64,000 bases of DNA from Rubripirellula sp. (GCA_029245125.1 JAQWPZ010000017.1:1-64000), one strand, 5' to 3'; positions 44,282-54,465 are shown, counted from the stretch's first letter. The notes: generated from the letters alone by a model not told the origin. Made by a program: numbers and translations.

Positions 44282-45325
44282 ATGACCTTAAAACCGAAAA
44301 AAACGCGAGATTCAGCGGCTTCGCCAGAGGTTGACTCGGATTTGCCGCTGCCAAATCGAACAACGCCTGCCATGCTGATGTCGCTGCTGATGCACGTCAT
44401 TATCCTGACCACGGCGGGATTGATTTGGTCTCGCGAGCCCGCGGGGACCGGGCAGCCGACCGATCGTCCGATTGGAATCGCCATGGTCCATCGGATGCCG
44501 GACCGCGATCGCTACGTTGAAGCCAGTCAAACGACGGCGGTCCAGGCTGAGCAAGCGGCCGCTGAATCGACTCCCTCAGCTGCCGCCGCGCCCCCAGCCG
44601 ATTTGTCCCCGCCAGTCGATTTGGCGGGCGTATTGGAGGCGATGGAGTCAATCCCGTCACCCGTCTCAGGCACAGGGTTAGCTGGTGAAACACAGCTGGG
44701 TGGCGATGCTTTCGAGGGTGATGGCAGCGGAAGCACGACTGGCAACTCCGAGGAAGCAACCACTACTTTGTTCGGGATCTCCGGGAGTGGGTCGCGATTC
44801 GTCTACGTTTTCGATCGTTCCGACAGTATGAATGGTTTTGGGGGGCGACCTCTGCGAGCGGCCAAGTCAGAAATGATCCGGAGTCTGCGATCGTTGACCG
44901 AACGACAACAATTCCAGTTGATTTTTTACAACGATAAACCCTCACCATTCAAACTCTCGGGACTGCCGTTGCAGATGATTTCGGGTGAGGAGTCCTATCG
45001 TCAACTGGCAGAAAATCATATTCGGTCGATCCAGGCGTTCGGTGGGACCGAGCATGAGACAGCGCTGAAAATGGCGCTCCGAATGGGACCAGATGTCGTG
45101 TTCTTTTTGACCGATGCCCGGATCCCTCGGCTGTCATCATCCGAACTAAGAGATATCAAGAATTTGGCTGATAGTGTCGGTGCGACGATTCACACGATTG
45201 AATTTGGTCCCGATCCAGCCGCGCCGGCTGACAGTTTTTTGCGAATCCTTGCAGCGCAGAATCTGGGCGAATATCGCTATATCAATGTGCAGACCCTTGG
45301 TCAGATCTCGGCGGGCAGCGAATGA
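44282..45325 (+). CDS. VWA-domain protein with TonB-like S-x3-H membrane anchor
   Basis: The 347-residue protein has a charged cytoplasmic start, one membrane helix (about 31-50, MLMSLLMHVIILTTAGLIW) and a long Ala/Pro/Ser-rich periplasmic linker to about residue 165. A VWA domain then runs to the end with the MIDAS motif FDRSDSM (Asp178, Ser180, Ser182) and GGTEHETALKMAL. The helix carries S34-x-x-x-H38, the same spacing as the TonB/TolA motif that contacts ExbB-ExbD. The protein could therefore be an ExbBD-driven adaptor. It overlaps the next gene by 4 nt (ATGA). Confidence 0.8.
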   Translation: MTLKPKKTRDSAASPEVDSDLPLPNRTTPAMLMSLLMHVIILTTAGLIWSREPAGTGQPTDRPIGIAMVHRMPDRDRYVEASQTTAVQAEQAAAESTPSAAAAPPADLSPPVDLAGVLEAMESIPSPVSGTGLAGETQLGGDAFEGDGSGSTTGNSEEATTTLFGISGSGSRFVYVFDRSDSMNGFGGRPLRAAKSEMIRSLRSLTERQQFQLIFYNDKPSPFKLSGLPLQMISGEESYRQLAENHIRSIQAFGGTEHETALKMALRMGPDVVFFLTDARIPRLSSSELRDIKNLADSVGATIHTIEFGPDPAAPADSFLRILAAQNLGEYRYINVQTLGQISAGSE

Positions 45326-46275
45326 CGAATTGCACCGGCAGACAACGCTGTATCTCCAGAGATTTCGCCATGATCTTTCTGTTGAGTGGAATCAGTCTAT
45401 TCTTCGTTCAGCCAGTCTTCGCTCAGGCAGATTCACCGCGGGCGGATTCCCTGGATCGTGTTTGGGTGCAACCACCGCCATCGACCGGCCAAACGGCCTC
45501 GTGGTTCCCGCCTTCAGTTCGTTCAGTGGAAGGACAGATTCTTCGGTTCGATTCCGCTCAGATGGAGATTGTTGTTCAGGGTGCGAGTAGTGCGTCCCGG
45601 TTGGCATCCGAACGCGTTGTGTGGGTTCAGCCCGCAGGATTCGAATCATTAGAAGGTCCGATGGTAGACCTTTATCGGAAAGGTGAGTTTGCCGACTCTC
45701 TCTCTAGGTTGCCTGCGACGCTGGAACAAAGACCACCCATTTGGCGTCAGCAGTGGATCACGATGTTGGCGGCCAATGCGGCGTGGAAGAGCCGGCGAAG
45801 CAAGATCGCGTTGGACCTTGTTTCGCAGCTTGATCGTCGTCCATTACCATCCTCGGCAGTTGCCTGGTTGCCGATTGCGTGGCAACGCGGAGTTCAATCG
45901 GCTGAGGCGATGAGAGACGCAGAGCCTCGGCTATCGGATCCCTCGGAAGCTGTTCGCTTGGTCGCTGCGAGCTGGTTGTTGTCTTCCTCCAAGCGAAACG
46001 ACGCAGCTGCTGTGCTCAAACAGCTTGTCGCCAGTGATCGTGATGAAATTGCCACCCTGGCGGGGTCCTTGCTGTGGCGTACAGCCTCTCCACCTGAGGT
46101 TCAACGTTTGGCTCGCAAGTGGGAGCAGCAACTCGCTGATATGCCGATGGTTTTTCAACCTGGTCCGACCCGTGCTCTGGCCGATCAGCTGGAAGCCGCT
46201 GGGATGGCTGAGAATGCCAAGCGGTTGCGATGGGCGATGGAATTGACGCCTATTCACCCAAGTTTTCGTGATTAA
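45322..46275 (+). CDS. Secreted repeat-like protein, partner of the VWA protein
   Basis: The 317-residue protein contains a signal peptide that fits better from Met17 (MIFLLSGISLFFVQPVFAQ, ATG 45370), although ATG 45322 overlaps the VWA stop. After a beta-like part (SVEGQILRFDSAQMEIVVQG), the rest is helical and HEAT/TPR-like (AWLPIAWQRGVQSAEAMRDA, AAVLKQLVASDRDEIATLAG, PEVQRLARKWEQQLADMPMV). The overlap implies co-translation and a shared role with the VWA protein in the periplasm. The start is not settled. No named family. Confidence 0.75.
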   Translation: MTNCTGRQRCISRDFAMIFLLSGISLFFVQPVFAQADSPRADSLDRVWVQPPPSTGQTASWFPPSVRSVEGQILRFDSAQMEIVVQGASSASRLASERVVWVQPAGFESLEGPMVDLYRKGEFADSLSRLPATLEQRPPIWRQQWITMLAANAAWKSRRSKIALDLVSQLDRRPLPSSAVAWLPIAWQRGVQSAEAMRDAEPRLSDPSEAVRLVAASWLLSSSKRNDAAAVLKQLVASDRDEIATLAGSLLWRTASPPEVQRLARKWEQQLADMPMVFQPGPTRALADQLEAAGMAENAKRLRWAMELTPIHPSFRD

Positions 46276-46399
46276 GAAACGCGGGTGAATCAACAAGAAA
46301 TTTAGCGTTGGCAATTCAGTCGCTTTCTCGTCCACTCCGCTTGTGATTGTTATGATGCGAGGAAGATTACTCCGAAGTAGCCGTTTTTGAAGTGAGCCT

Positions 46400-46738
46400 A
46401 TGCCTTCAATATTTTCTAAAATCATCGCTAAAGAAATTCCAGCAGACATCCTTCACGAAGATGACGTTTGCTTGGCGTTTCGCGATATCAATCCCAAAGC
46501 CCCCACCCATTTTCTTGTAATCCCGAAAAAAGAAATTGAATCACTTGCCGATGTGAGCGAAGAAGACGAAGCGATTTTGGGCCGGTGTTTAGTTGTGGCG
46601 TCGAAGGTTGCCGACTCTGAGGGCCTGGAAGCTGGTTATCGATTGGTGGCCAACACGCGTGAAGAAGGTGGGCAGGAAGTACCGCACTTGCACTTTCATA
46701 TTCTCGGGGGCCGCCCGATGAATTGGCCACCAGGGTGA
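46400..46738 (+). CDS. HIT-family nucleotide hydrolase (HinT-like)
   Basis: HIT proteins hydrolyse phosphoramidates and related nucleotide conjugates such as AMP-lysine. The 112-residue chain has the full length of the HinT group, the nucleotide-site residues in VCLAFRDINPKAPTHFLVIPK, and the catalytic histidine triad HLHFH (His96, 98, 100). It lies 10 bp before bioF on the same strand. Confidence 0.93.
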   Translation: MPSIFSKIIAKEIPADILHEDDVCLAFRDINPKAPTHFLVIPKKEIESLADVSEEDEAILGRCLVVASKVADSEGLEAGYRLVANTREEGGQEVPHLHFHILGGRPMNWPPG

Positions 46739-46748
46739 ACACCGCGAT

Positions 46749-47885
46749 ATGTCACGATTTGACTATCTAGAACGGCGGCTAGAGCAATTGATCGATCAGG
46801 ATCGCCTGAGGCGACTGGTTCCGCGGCAGATCGACGGCAATGAATTGGTCGCGGGCGATTCTAGGTTGCATAACTTTGGTAGCAATGACTACTTAGGCTT
46901 GGCTGATCAGTCGGTGCAAGCTGCGGCAAGCGGGAGTGCCGCCAGCGCGTTGGTGTGCGGTTGGACGAATGGCCATCAACAGCTTGCCGAGGAACTGGCT
47001 GCCTTTGAATCTTCTGAATCGGCCGTGTTGTTTCCTAGTGGCTACGCGGCTTGCAGCGGGACGATCGCGACCGTTGCGGATCGGGGTGATTTGATTCTTA
47101 GCGACGAACTGAATCATGCTTCGCTGATCGATGGTTGCCGACTTTCACGCGCTGAACGAGTCATCTACCCACACCGTGACTTCCGTTTTGTGAAGGAAAA
47201 GCTGAGTGAGGTCCGCAGTCAATTCGAGCGAGTTTGGATCGTGACAGATGGCGTCTTCAGTATGGACGGACATCTTGCACCACTGCCACAACTAGCGGAT
47301 ATCGGGGATCGCTATGATGCGACCTTGATCGTTGATGAGGCTCACAGTACCGGTGTGCTGGGGGCAGGAGGTCGCGGCGTTTGTGAATGGTTAGGGGTCG
47401 AGGATCGAGTTCCTATCCGAATTGGCACGCTCAGCAAAGCGATCGCCAGCCAAGGTGGATTTGTGGTGGGGCCACGAGTTGTGGTCGATTATTTAATCAA
47501 TCGGTGTCGCTCACTGGTTTTCAGCACCGCCTTGGCACCTGCCGCCGTAGCAGCAGCGAGAAGAAGTTTGCGAATGATCGTCAGCGAACCTCAGCGGCGG
47601 CACGTTCTTCATCAACTCTCCCAACAGGTCCGTGAGTCACTTTCGTTGGCTGCTGGTCAGGCCGAGCAGGGCGTTCCGATCATTCCTGTCGTTTTTGGCT
47701 CCGAGAGTAAGGCGATCGACGCGGCCCATCAATTGAATCAACGAGGCTTTTATGTGCCAGCGATTCGGCCACCGACTGTCCCCGCTGGGACCGCTCGACT
47801 GAGAATCTCGCTTTCCGCCACCCATAACCCTGAAATAGTGGGGCGATTGTGCGAGGAAGTGAGGCAATTGCTTCCCAGAAGATGA
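46749..47885 (+). CDS. bioF: 8-amino-7-oxononanoate synthase (biotin synthesis)
   Basis: BioF condenses pimeloyl-ACP/CoA with L-alanine in the first ring-forming step of biotin synthesis. The 378-residue PLP enzyme shows the alpha-oxoamine synthase hallmarks: NFGSNDYLGLA, SNYAACSG-like FPSGYAACSG, LIVDEAHSTGVLGAGGRG (cofactor Asp), and GTLSKAIASQGGF with the PLP-binding Lys230. No bioA, bioB or bioD gene is in the window. It follows the HIT gene closely and may share its transcript. A glycine C-acetyltransferase assignment is less likely at this length and motif set. Confidence 0.9.
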   Translation: MSRFDYLERRLEQLIDQDRLRRLVPRQIDGNELVAGDSRLHNFGSNDYLGLADQSVQAAASGSAASALVCGWTNGHQQLAEELAAFESSESAVLFPSGYAACSGTIATVADRGDLILSDELNHASLIDGCRLSRAERVIYPHRDFRFVKEKLSEVRSQFERVWIVTDGVFSMDGHLAPLPQLADIGDRYDATLIVDEAHSTGVLGAGGRGVCEWLGVEDRVPIRIGTLSKAIASQGGFVVGPRVVVDYLINRCRSLVFSTALAPAAVAAARRSLRMIVSEPQRRHVLHQLSQQVRESLSLAAGQAEQGVPIIPVVFGSESKAIDAAHQLNQRGFYVPAIRPPTVPAGTARLRISLSATHNPEIVGRLCEEVRQLLPRR

Positions 47886-48015
47886 GGTAAGGTTCGATAC
47901 TGACGCCGCCGTGGTCGCCGTCGCAGAGGCAGTGATAGCGGGTGTGCGATGATACTGGGCGAACGCGATCACGCTTGGCAAACCAGTAGGCAAGACAAGG
48001 AATCGTCGTAATCCG

Positions 48016-48055
48016 GATTCTTTCCTAAGAATCGCCAGAATCTTCCTAAGAATTC
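48016..48055. promoter_or_regulatory. Tandem 11-bp repeats TTCCTAAGAAT upstream of the giant secreted-protein gene
   Basis: TTCCTAAGAAT occurs at 48022-48032 and again at 48043-48053, exactly 21 bp (two helical turns) apart. The first copy also lies in an inverted repeat GATTCTT-TCCT-AAGAATC (48016-48033). They sit about 65-100 bp upstream of ATG 48118, where a regulator could bind cooperatively. No sigma-factor boxes are clear to me. Confidence 0.45.
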
Positions 48056-48117
48056 TCGTCATCGGGCGTCTACCCATCTGTCCGCTTCCACGCGTCTACC
48101 TATTCCTGATCTTCTGG

Positions 48118-51100
48118 ATGCATCCCATGTTGACCCGTCTCCTCTCGATTCATTCGGGAACTCGCTTGGTCCAAGGTATTTTCTTGGCGACGCTCTTTGT
48201 CGGTGGCTTGCCCTGTCAAACGGTAAAAGCTGAACCGATCAGTTGGATGGAAGATTTTGCGCTGGCCGGCAATCGGGAGTCCAAGCTCGCTGAGTTGATC
48301 CCCGGTACAGATGATTATTACTTCTACCACTGCCTGCATTTTCAATCGACAGGCCAACTGGAGCGAAGCGAAACGATTCTTCGCGATTGGTTGGCGGAGC
48401 GGAAGGGACGTGAGACGCCATCGATCGCCGCCATGACCGATCGGCAGCGATTGCTGACTTATCAGCAGTCGCCTCAACGAACGATTGATCACCTCGTGCG
48501 GCGACTGGGAATCAAGCTGGATCACGCCCCTCCGGCAACCAAAAACCAGCGTCAATTCTCGAGTCAGTTGGACGAGGCAACGCTTCAAATTGATCGTTTG
48601 GTCAAAGAGGCTTTGCAGCGAAAAGATACAATTAAACCACGCGGTCTGCAGTATCTCGCCCAGCAGTTTCGTGCTGGGAAGACGGCTGGTATCTCGATCA
48701 GCTTGCGAGATTTCTTGAATCGTGTGAACGGCCCTTATGTTCTCGAGTTGGAACAACTGGTCGTCAAAGAGCTGCAGTCGCGACGGCCCAACGACCAGCG
48801 TTTTGGAGATTTAAAAGCACACGGATATTTGACCCTCGAGGAACTCGAAGCTGTTGCCGCTGGCGTTAAAGCAGTTGCCAGCAACGATAAATTTGTAGCT
48901 GCCAAGTTGCAACGCTTGCGGCCAAGTGCTGATCAAGATTTAAGTCAGCAGCCGGACATTCGCTTCGAGTATCTAAAGAGGGTCGAAGTTTACTTGAGGT
49001 CATTGCCTGCCAGTTACAACAGCATGAAGGCGGCTGCGACATTCCGTTTGCTGGAAGCCAATCTGACTCGTGGTATCTACGACCAAGAACTATTTGGTCG
49101 CTATTTGCGGCTACCAAGAGTCAGCCCGATTGTGGCTCCCGAGTGGATCCGCCAAGGCGGGCAGCGAGCGAATTTGAATGAAAATTTCATGGATGTCGCG
49201 ATGTTGCCGCCGATCGGTAACGAAGAACCTGTCGTGCGAAGACACCTCGAGCATTTCCTTCGTGATGCCGAGGATTTTGATGCGTTTAGCAAACAGCTAA
49301 AACCTGATTACCTTCGCACCGTATTTGCCGAAACCAAGTTGCTAAACGGGATAGGAGACGAACAGCAATGGTACAAAATGTTGTCGGGTTCACAGCGACA
49401 ATCGTTGCGTGACGCCGTGCAGGTTCGACTGTCGGATGAGAATCCGCGTCAGTTTGATCCCGCCCGCCCGACCGAATTGGTGCTCGATCTCAAGAATGTG
49501 CAGGAGCTTGTTGTTCGTGTCTACGAAATCAATACGTCGTCGTATTACCGAACCCATGACAAATTGGTTGATACAGATATTGATTTGGATGGGCTTTTGC
49601 CGACATATGAGCGCAAGATCAAATACTCACAACCTGCTGTTCAGCGGCATCGCGAGAAGATTGAACTGTCTGAAATGGAAGGTCGTGGAGTCTGGGTGGT
49701 GGACCTTGTCGGCAAAGGCGTTCGCGCTCGTGCTTTGATTCGCCGTGGTGGCATCAATTACGTGCAATCCGAAGATGCCAACGGGATGGTGTTTACGATC
49801 ATTGACGAGAACCAGCAACCCGTTCCCACGGCGACCATGTGGGTCGGTTCCAGACAGTTCGTTGCGGATGACCGTGGTCGAATCATGCTGCCACCAGTTT
49901 CTGAACGCGTCGATCGTCGAGCCATCATTAGCGATGGGCAGATTGCCAGCCAAATTAAGTTTCGCCACTTGAGTGAGACCTATCGATTGTTAGCAGGAAT
50001 GCACCTCGACCGGACCCAGTTGCAAAGTGGCGGGCAAGCGGAGCTGTTAGTCCGCCCCCAATTGCTGCTCGGTTCGACACCAATCGCAGTAAAAACTTTG
50101 ACCGATGTGAGCGTAATGCTTTCCGCAGTTGATTTGGATGGCGTCTCCACGACGCACCAAGTCGATGGACTGGAATTAAATCAGGCTGGTGAACTTGTGA
50201 TTCCGATGCGGGTACCGACGCGGCTATCGAACTTAAACGCAACATTGACAGGGAAGATCGATGGTTTGGCTGATGGGAAACAACGCACGCTGAGTGCGAG
50301 TCGTCGTTGGGATATCGCTGGGATCCGGCGTACCAGCTTCGCCTACGATGCATTTCTCACTCGCGACGGTGAAGAATTTGTGTTGGAGATTCGCGGACGC
50401 AACGGCGAACTCGTTCCTCGTGCGACCGCGTCGGTGCAGTTGACAACCAACGTCCGGTCTGCCGTTGTTGAACAAACATTGCAGTCTGACGAGACCGGTC
50501 GCATTCGCCTGGGCAAACTCACGGGTGCCACCTCAATATCCTACATGCTACCCGGCGGTACTCGGCATGAGCGAGACTTGATTCTCAATCAGGTGCGATG
50601 GCCAGATGTGATCCACACCAGCGACGACCGACCGGTCCAACTGTCATTGGTTATTTCTGCCGAGCAAGCGTCCGAACGTTATCGGTTAATAGAGTTGCGT
50701 GATGGTGTCTATCGAAAAGATTTCAGTGAGAATCTGGCGTTTGCCGAGGGATTGCTGACCATCGAGTCATTGCCGGGTGGTGACTATCAATTGATTGATC
50801 TTCAGCGGGGCACCAATCGACGCGTGATTGTCGTGGAAGGTCCGGAGCACAGTTCGGTTGCCACTGGTTATGTCCGTCAACGCGAAATGTCACCAGCCGT
50901 TCCGCTTGGTATCGCATCGATCACTCGTGACGAGTCAGGGTTGAAAATTCAGTTGTCGGGGCAGACGCAATTAGCTCGTGTTCATCTGTATGGCTCGCGA
51001 TTTCTTGAGCAAAACTCGCCGATTGGACAACTCTATCAACCATTGCCGGGGCTCGATGGACGGAGGGTGGTTTGGCCGCGATCTGGCTACGTTAGCGACC

Positions 51101-54100
51101 TTCGATTGGGTGACGAATACCAGTATGTCTTGCGTCGAAAGTACGCCAATAAGTATCCGGGCGTGATGCTCCCTCAACCCAGTGTGATCCTGAATCCCTG
51201 GGCGACGGAGGATACCGCGAATGAATCCCAGATGGCGCGGCCTGGTCAATCACCTCCGAGTTCCGCAGCGCGGGAGGGAATAATGGAGATGGCCGCTGAC
51301 GCCGAAGACCGCATGCGTCAGACGCCAGCGACGACGTCCGATTATGACTTCCTGGCCGATGCAGGCGTCGTGTTAGCAAATTTGCGACCGGACGAGAATG
51401 GAATCGTCACGGTGCCGGCCGAGGCGATCAAGGATTTACCGATTTTGCAAATCGTTGCTTGCGATCCCATCACGATCTTGCAGCGGGCGGTGACTGATTC
51501 GCTGCAGGAAATCGAGACGGTCGATTTGCGGCTGGCGAAGTCGCTGCAGTCGGAAATCCCGTACTCGTTCCGCCGCGGTGTTTCGGTTGCGTCGAAAGAT
51601 CAGCCATTGGACTTGGAGAGCCTTGGCTCAGCACAATTGCAGGTTTACTCCTCCGTTGCCGACCTGTGGAAGCTTTACAAGACCTTGGTGAACGATCCTC
51701 GGATGAATGAATTCGATGAACTGGCCAGTTGGCATACGTTGGAAGATGACGCAAAACTCAATGCTTACTCCCGTTTGGCAAGCCATGAACTGCATCTGTT
51801 CCTGTACTTCCACGACCGGTCGTTTTTTTGTCAGGTTGTTTCGCCTTATATGAACAACAAAAAAGAGAAGCAATTTGTCGATCGATGGTTGCTGGACGAA
51901 CCTCTCGATCGCTACGCGACTCTTTGGCAATACAACCAACTCAATGCAGCTGAACGTGCGTTGTTGGCGATTCGCCTGCCCGATGTGCGTGCCAGTGTGC
52001 GTCGCGAACTTCTCGAGACCGTTGCTAGTCGCGACGAAGATTACGCCGCCGTTCGAAAAGGGATCGAAAGTGCATTGAAGTCAGGGAATTTTGATGCGAG
52101 TGCAAAATCAAGCCTGATGACAGATAACCAGTTACTTTCGTTGGGCGATGAAAAGGTTCAGTCTGATTCGAGCGATTGGTATTCTGACAATAATCGAGGC
52201 CTTCGGAAAATGGGTCGGCGGTCAAGTGCGGCGGCGAAGCAAGCTGGCCGTGGTGCCATGCCCGCGGAGGGGGCCTCCATTTTCGGTATGCGAATGGAGA
52301 TGGCGTTGGGTGGTGGAGGACGAGCGGCCTTCTTTCGCAATCTTGATGCCACCAAGCAGTGGGCTGAGAGTCAATGGGATCGCGTTCGCACAGTCGGTGG
52401 CCCTGTTCCGGTCAGCTTGATCGGTACAAATGCATTCTGGGCCGATGTCGCCCAACGAGAACCCAATCAGTCGTTGGTGTCGAGTTATCTGCTTCGGCCG
52501 ATCGAAAATCGGCATGCCGCACTCATTGCACTCGCGATGAGTGGTTTGCCGTTAAGTCCTGGCGAAGTCGGGCTGCCAACGGAGCCTGATCAGGATTACG
52601 CACCCGAACACGCGGTGGCAGTCGTGACCAAACGGTTGCAGCGACTCGAGCTAGCTGATCAGCAAAGTAGTGTTCTGATTGGGCAACGCTTTGATTCGAC
52701 GAATGGCGAGAGCAATCGCAGTCGTTCAGAACAACCGGTGGAGCCGAAAGAGTATTTGATTGGCCAGGCATACCGAGGCCAGGTCGTGGTCAGTAATCCA
52801 ACGGCTCAACGGCGGGTGGTCGACGTGTTTTGGCAGTTGCCGGCGGGCAGCCTGCCATTGGCTGGAAAACGCGTCACCGACAGCCAAACTCTCACGCTTG
52901 AACCATTCGCAGTCCAAGCGATTCAGTATGAGTTTTACTTTCCTGTGGCCGGCGCGTTCACTCACTACCCAGCCACAGTGGCAAGTGAAGGAATGTTGGT
53001 CGCTCAAGCTGAACCAAGGCAGTTTCAAGCAGTTGAGACGTTATCAAAACAGCAGGCTATCACCTGGGAGCAGATTGCCGAGGTGGGGAATGCAGACCAG
53101 ATCAAAACATTTTTACAGGAGGCGAATCTCCGTGAAATCGATTGGATGAAAGTCGCCCATCGAATGAAAGATCAGCAGGTTTATCAGGTGGTTACTGAAG
53201 TGCTACGCGAGTCTCGATTGCCAATCGGGCCATTGTGGGCATACGGCTTTCATCATCGAGATGAAGGTGCGATGAGAGATTTCTTAGCACTTCGTGACGA
53301 TTTGGCTATGCGTACCGGTCCCGTTTTGGATAGTCCTTTGATGCAGGTCCGACCCGTGGAACGCCGCTTTCACGAGCTGCTGGAATTCTCGCCGTTGGTT
53401 CGAGCCCGGATTCATCGTTTGGGTCAACAAGATGAAATCTTGAACCCCACTTTTCATAGACAGTATGAAAACTTTGTGCGGATGCTTGGATTCTCGGCTG
53501 ACATTCCTGGTGATGAACGATTGGTCCTCGCTTACTACCTGTTGATTCAGAATCGCATAAGTGAGTCGATTGAACAGTTTCAGGACGTTGACCGAGCAAA
53601 GCTGAATGAACATCTGCAATATGATTATCTGGACGCCTACTTAGCGATGCATCAAGGTCAGTATGATCGTGCTGAGAAAATCGCGAGCCAGTATTCCGAT
53701 CACCGAATACCACGCTGGAATCAGCGTTTCGGTCAAGTGGTCGCGCAATTGCGTCAGCAACGTGATCTGAATCAAACTGAAAAATTGGTTTCGCTTGAGG
53801 ATGCAGCAGATAAGAATCCGATCGCTGAAGGCTCTGGAGACTTGGCAGTGCTCGATCGTGAGCAACGACAAGCAGCAGCTGCCGATGAGCAACCCGAAGT
53901 CATCGTCCGTGTTGAAGGGGACGAATTGCGAATCAATCATCGACGGGCCAAAGAGGTGACTGTCAATTTTTACGGTGTTGATCTGGAATTGCTCTTCAGT
54001 AAAGCACCATTCGTTCGCGAGGATTTGCAACGGATGGCAATGGTCCGTCCTTCGCAATCTGAAACTGTGCAGTTTGACGCATCCAACGGTGTCGCTACTT

Positions 54101-54465
54101 ACGCACTGGACGATGGTTTGCGTCGACAGACTTTGTTGATTGAGGTAATAGCAGGAGCGTCGCGGTCCACTGCCTTGTACTACGGCGGCGACGTCACGAC
54201 CTACATTTCCGAAAGCTTCGGGCAGTTGCAGACAAGTGATTCGGCTTCTGGTCGACCCATCGCTGCGGCGTATGTGAAAGTGTATGCGAAGTACCCCAAT
54301 GGACAGTCGCGCTTCTACAAAGACGGTTACACCGATGGTCGTGGGCGTTTTGACTACGCAAGTATCAGCGCGGCTGGTGCGCAGGGTGCGACAAGATTTG
54401 CTATTTTGGTGATGAGTGATGAAAAAGGAGCAACTCTTCACGACATCGCAGCACCAAACCAATGA
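48118..54465 (+). CDS. 2115-aa secreted protein with macroglobulin-like domains
   Basis: The protein has a signal peptide (VQGIFLATLFVGGLPCQTVKA). The first 700 or so residues are helical and mixed. From about 650 onward there are repeated beta-rich units of macroglobulin (MG)/A2M style, such as VFTIIDENQQPVPTATMWVG, RRTSFAYDAFLTRDGEEFVL and GRIRLGKLTGATSISYMLPG. Near 1545-1625 comes a further MG/receptor-like stretch (VVSNPTAQRRVVDVFWQLPA ... AIQYEFYFPVAG). The thioester Cys-x-x-Gln of true A2M is not apparent. A Gly/Met-rich patch (SSAAAKQAGRGAMPAEGASI) lies at about 1370. It overlaps the next gene by 4 nt. The role is likely envelope or scaffold, not a proven protease trap. Confidence 0.75.
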   Translation: MHPMLTRLLSIHSGTRLVQGIFLATLFVGGLPCQTVKAEPISWMEDFALAGNRESKLAELIPGTDDYYFYHCLHFQSTGQLERSETILRDWLAERKGRETPSIAAMTDRQRLLTYQQSPQRTIDHLVRRLGIKLDHAPPATKNQRQFSSQLDEATLQIDRLVKEALQRKDTIKPRGLQYLAQQFRAGKTAGISISLRDFLNRVNGPYVLELEQLVVKELQSRRPNDQRFGDLKAHGYLTLEELEAVAAGVKAVASNDKFVAAKLQRLRPSADQDLSQQPDIRFEYLKRVEVYLRSLPASYNSMKAAATFRLLEANLTRGIYDQELFGRYLRLPRVSPIVAPEWIRQGGQRANLNENFMDVAMLPPIGNEEPVVRRHLEHFLRDAEDFDAFSKQLKPDYLRTVFAETKLLNGIGDEQQWYKMLSGSQRQSLRDAVQVRLSDENPRQFDPARPTELVLDLKNVQELVVRVYEINTSSYYRTHDKLVDTDIDLDGLLPTYERKIKYSQPAVQRHREKIELSEMEGRGVWVVDLVGKGVRARALIRRGGINYVQSEDANGMVFTIIDENQQPVPTATMWVGSRQFVADDRGRIMLPPVSERVDRRAIISDGQIASQIKFRHLSETYRLLAGMHLDRTQLQSGGQAELLVRPQLLLGSTPIAVKTLTDVSVMLSAVDLDGVSTTHQVDGLELNQAGELVIPMRVPTRLSNLNATLTGKIDGLADGKQRTLSASRRWDIAGIRRTSFAYDAFLTRDGEEFVLEIRGRNGELVPRATASVQLTTNVRSAVVEQTLQSDETGRIRLGKLTGATSISYMLPGGTRHERDLILNQVRWPDVIHTSDDRPVQLSLVISAEQASERYRLIELRDGVYRKDFSENLAFAEGLLTIESLPGGDYQLIDLQRGTNRRVIVVEGPEHSSVATGYVRQREMSPAVPLGIASITRDESGLKIQLSGQTQLARVHLYGSRFLEQNSPIGQLYQPLPGLDGRRVVWPRSGYVSDLRLGDEYQYVLRRKYANKYPGVMLPQPSVILNPWATEDTANESQMARPGQSPPSSAAREGIMEMAADAEDRMRQTPATTSDYDFLADAGVVLANLRPDENGIVTVPAEAIKDLPILQIVACDPITILQRAVTDSLQEIETVDLRLAKSLQSEIPYSFRRGVSVASKDQPLDLESLGSAQLQVYSSVADLWKLYKTLVNDPRMNEFDELASWHTLEDDAKLNAYSRLASHELHLFLYFHDRSFFCQVVSPYMNNKKEKQFVDRWLLDEPLDRYATLWQYNQLNAAERALLAIRLPDVRASVRRELLETVASRDEDYAAVRKGIESALKSGNFDASAKSSLMTDNQLLSLGDEKVQSDSSDWYSDNNRGLRKMGRRSSAAAKQAGRGAMPAEGASIFGMRMEMALGGGGRAAFFRNLDATKQWAESQWDRVRTVGGPVPVSLIGTNAFWADVAQREPNQSLVSSYLLRPIENRHAALIALAMSGLPLSPGEVGLPTEPDQDYAPEHAVAVVTKRLQRLELADQQSSVLIGQRFDSTNGESNRSRSEQPVEPKEYLIGQAYRGQVVVSNPTAQRRVVDVFWQLPAGSLPLAGKRVTDSQTLTLEPFAVQAIQYEFYFPVAGAFTHYPATVASEGMLVAQAEPRQFQAVETLSKQQAITWEQIAEVGNADQIKTFLQEANLREIDWMKVAHRMKDQQVYQVVTEVLRESRLPIGPLWAYGFHHRDEGAMRDFLALRDDLAMRTGPVLDSPLMQVRPVERRFHELLEFSPLVRARIHRLGQQDEILNPTFHRQYENFVRMLGFSADIPGDERLVLAYYLLIQNRISESIEQFQDVDRAKLNEHLQYDYLDAYLAMHQGQYDRAEKIASQYSDHRIPRWNQRFGQVVAQLRQQRDLNQTEKLVSLEDAADKNPIAEGSGDLAVLDREQRQAAAADEQPEVIVRVEGDELRINHRRAKEVTVNFYGVDLELLFSKAPFVREDLQRMAMVRPSQSETVQFDASNGVATYALDDGLRRQTLLIEVIAGASRSTALYYGGDVTTYISESFGQLQTSDSASGRPIAAAYVKVYAKYPNGQSRFYKDGYTDGRGRFDYASISAAGAQGATRFAILVMSDEKGATLHDIAAPNQ

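Noticed and set aside
48100-48756. 218-aa minus-strand ORF at the start of the giant gene
   Set aside because: Antisense shadow; the plus frame has a signal peptide and continues for 6 kb.
53641-54462. 273-aa minus-strand ORF
   Set aside because: Fully antisense to the giant secreted-protein gene; long because that gene lacks certain codons.
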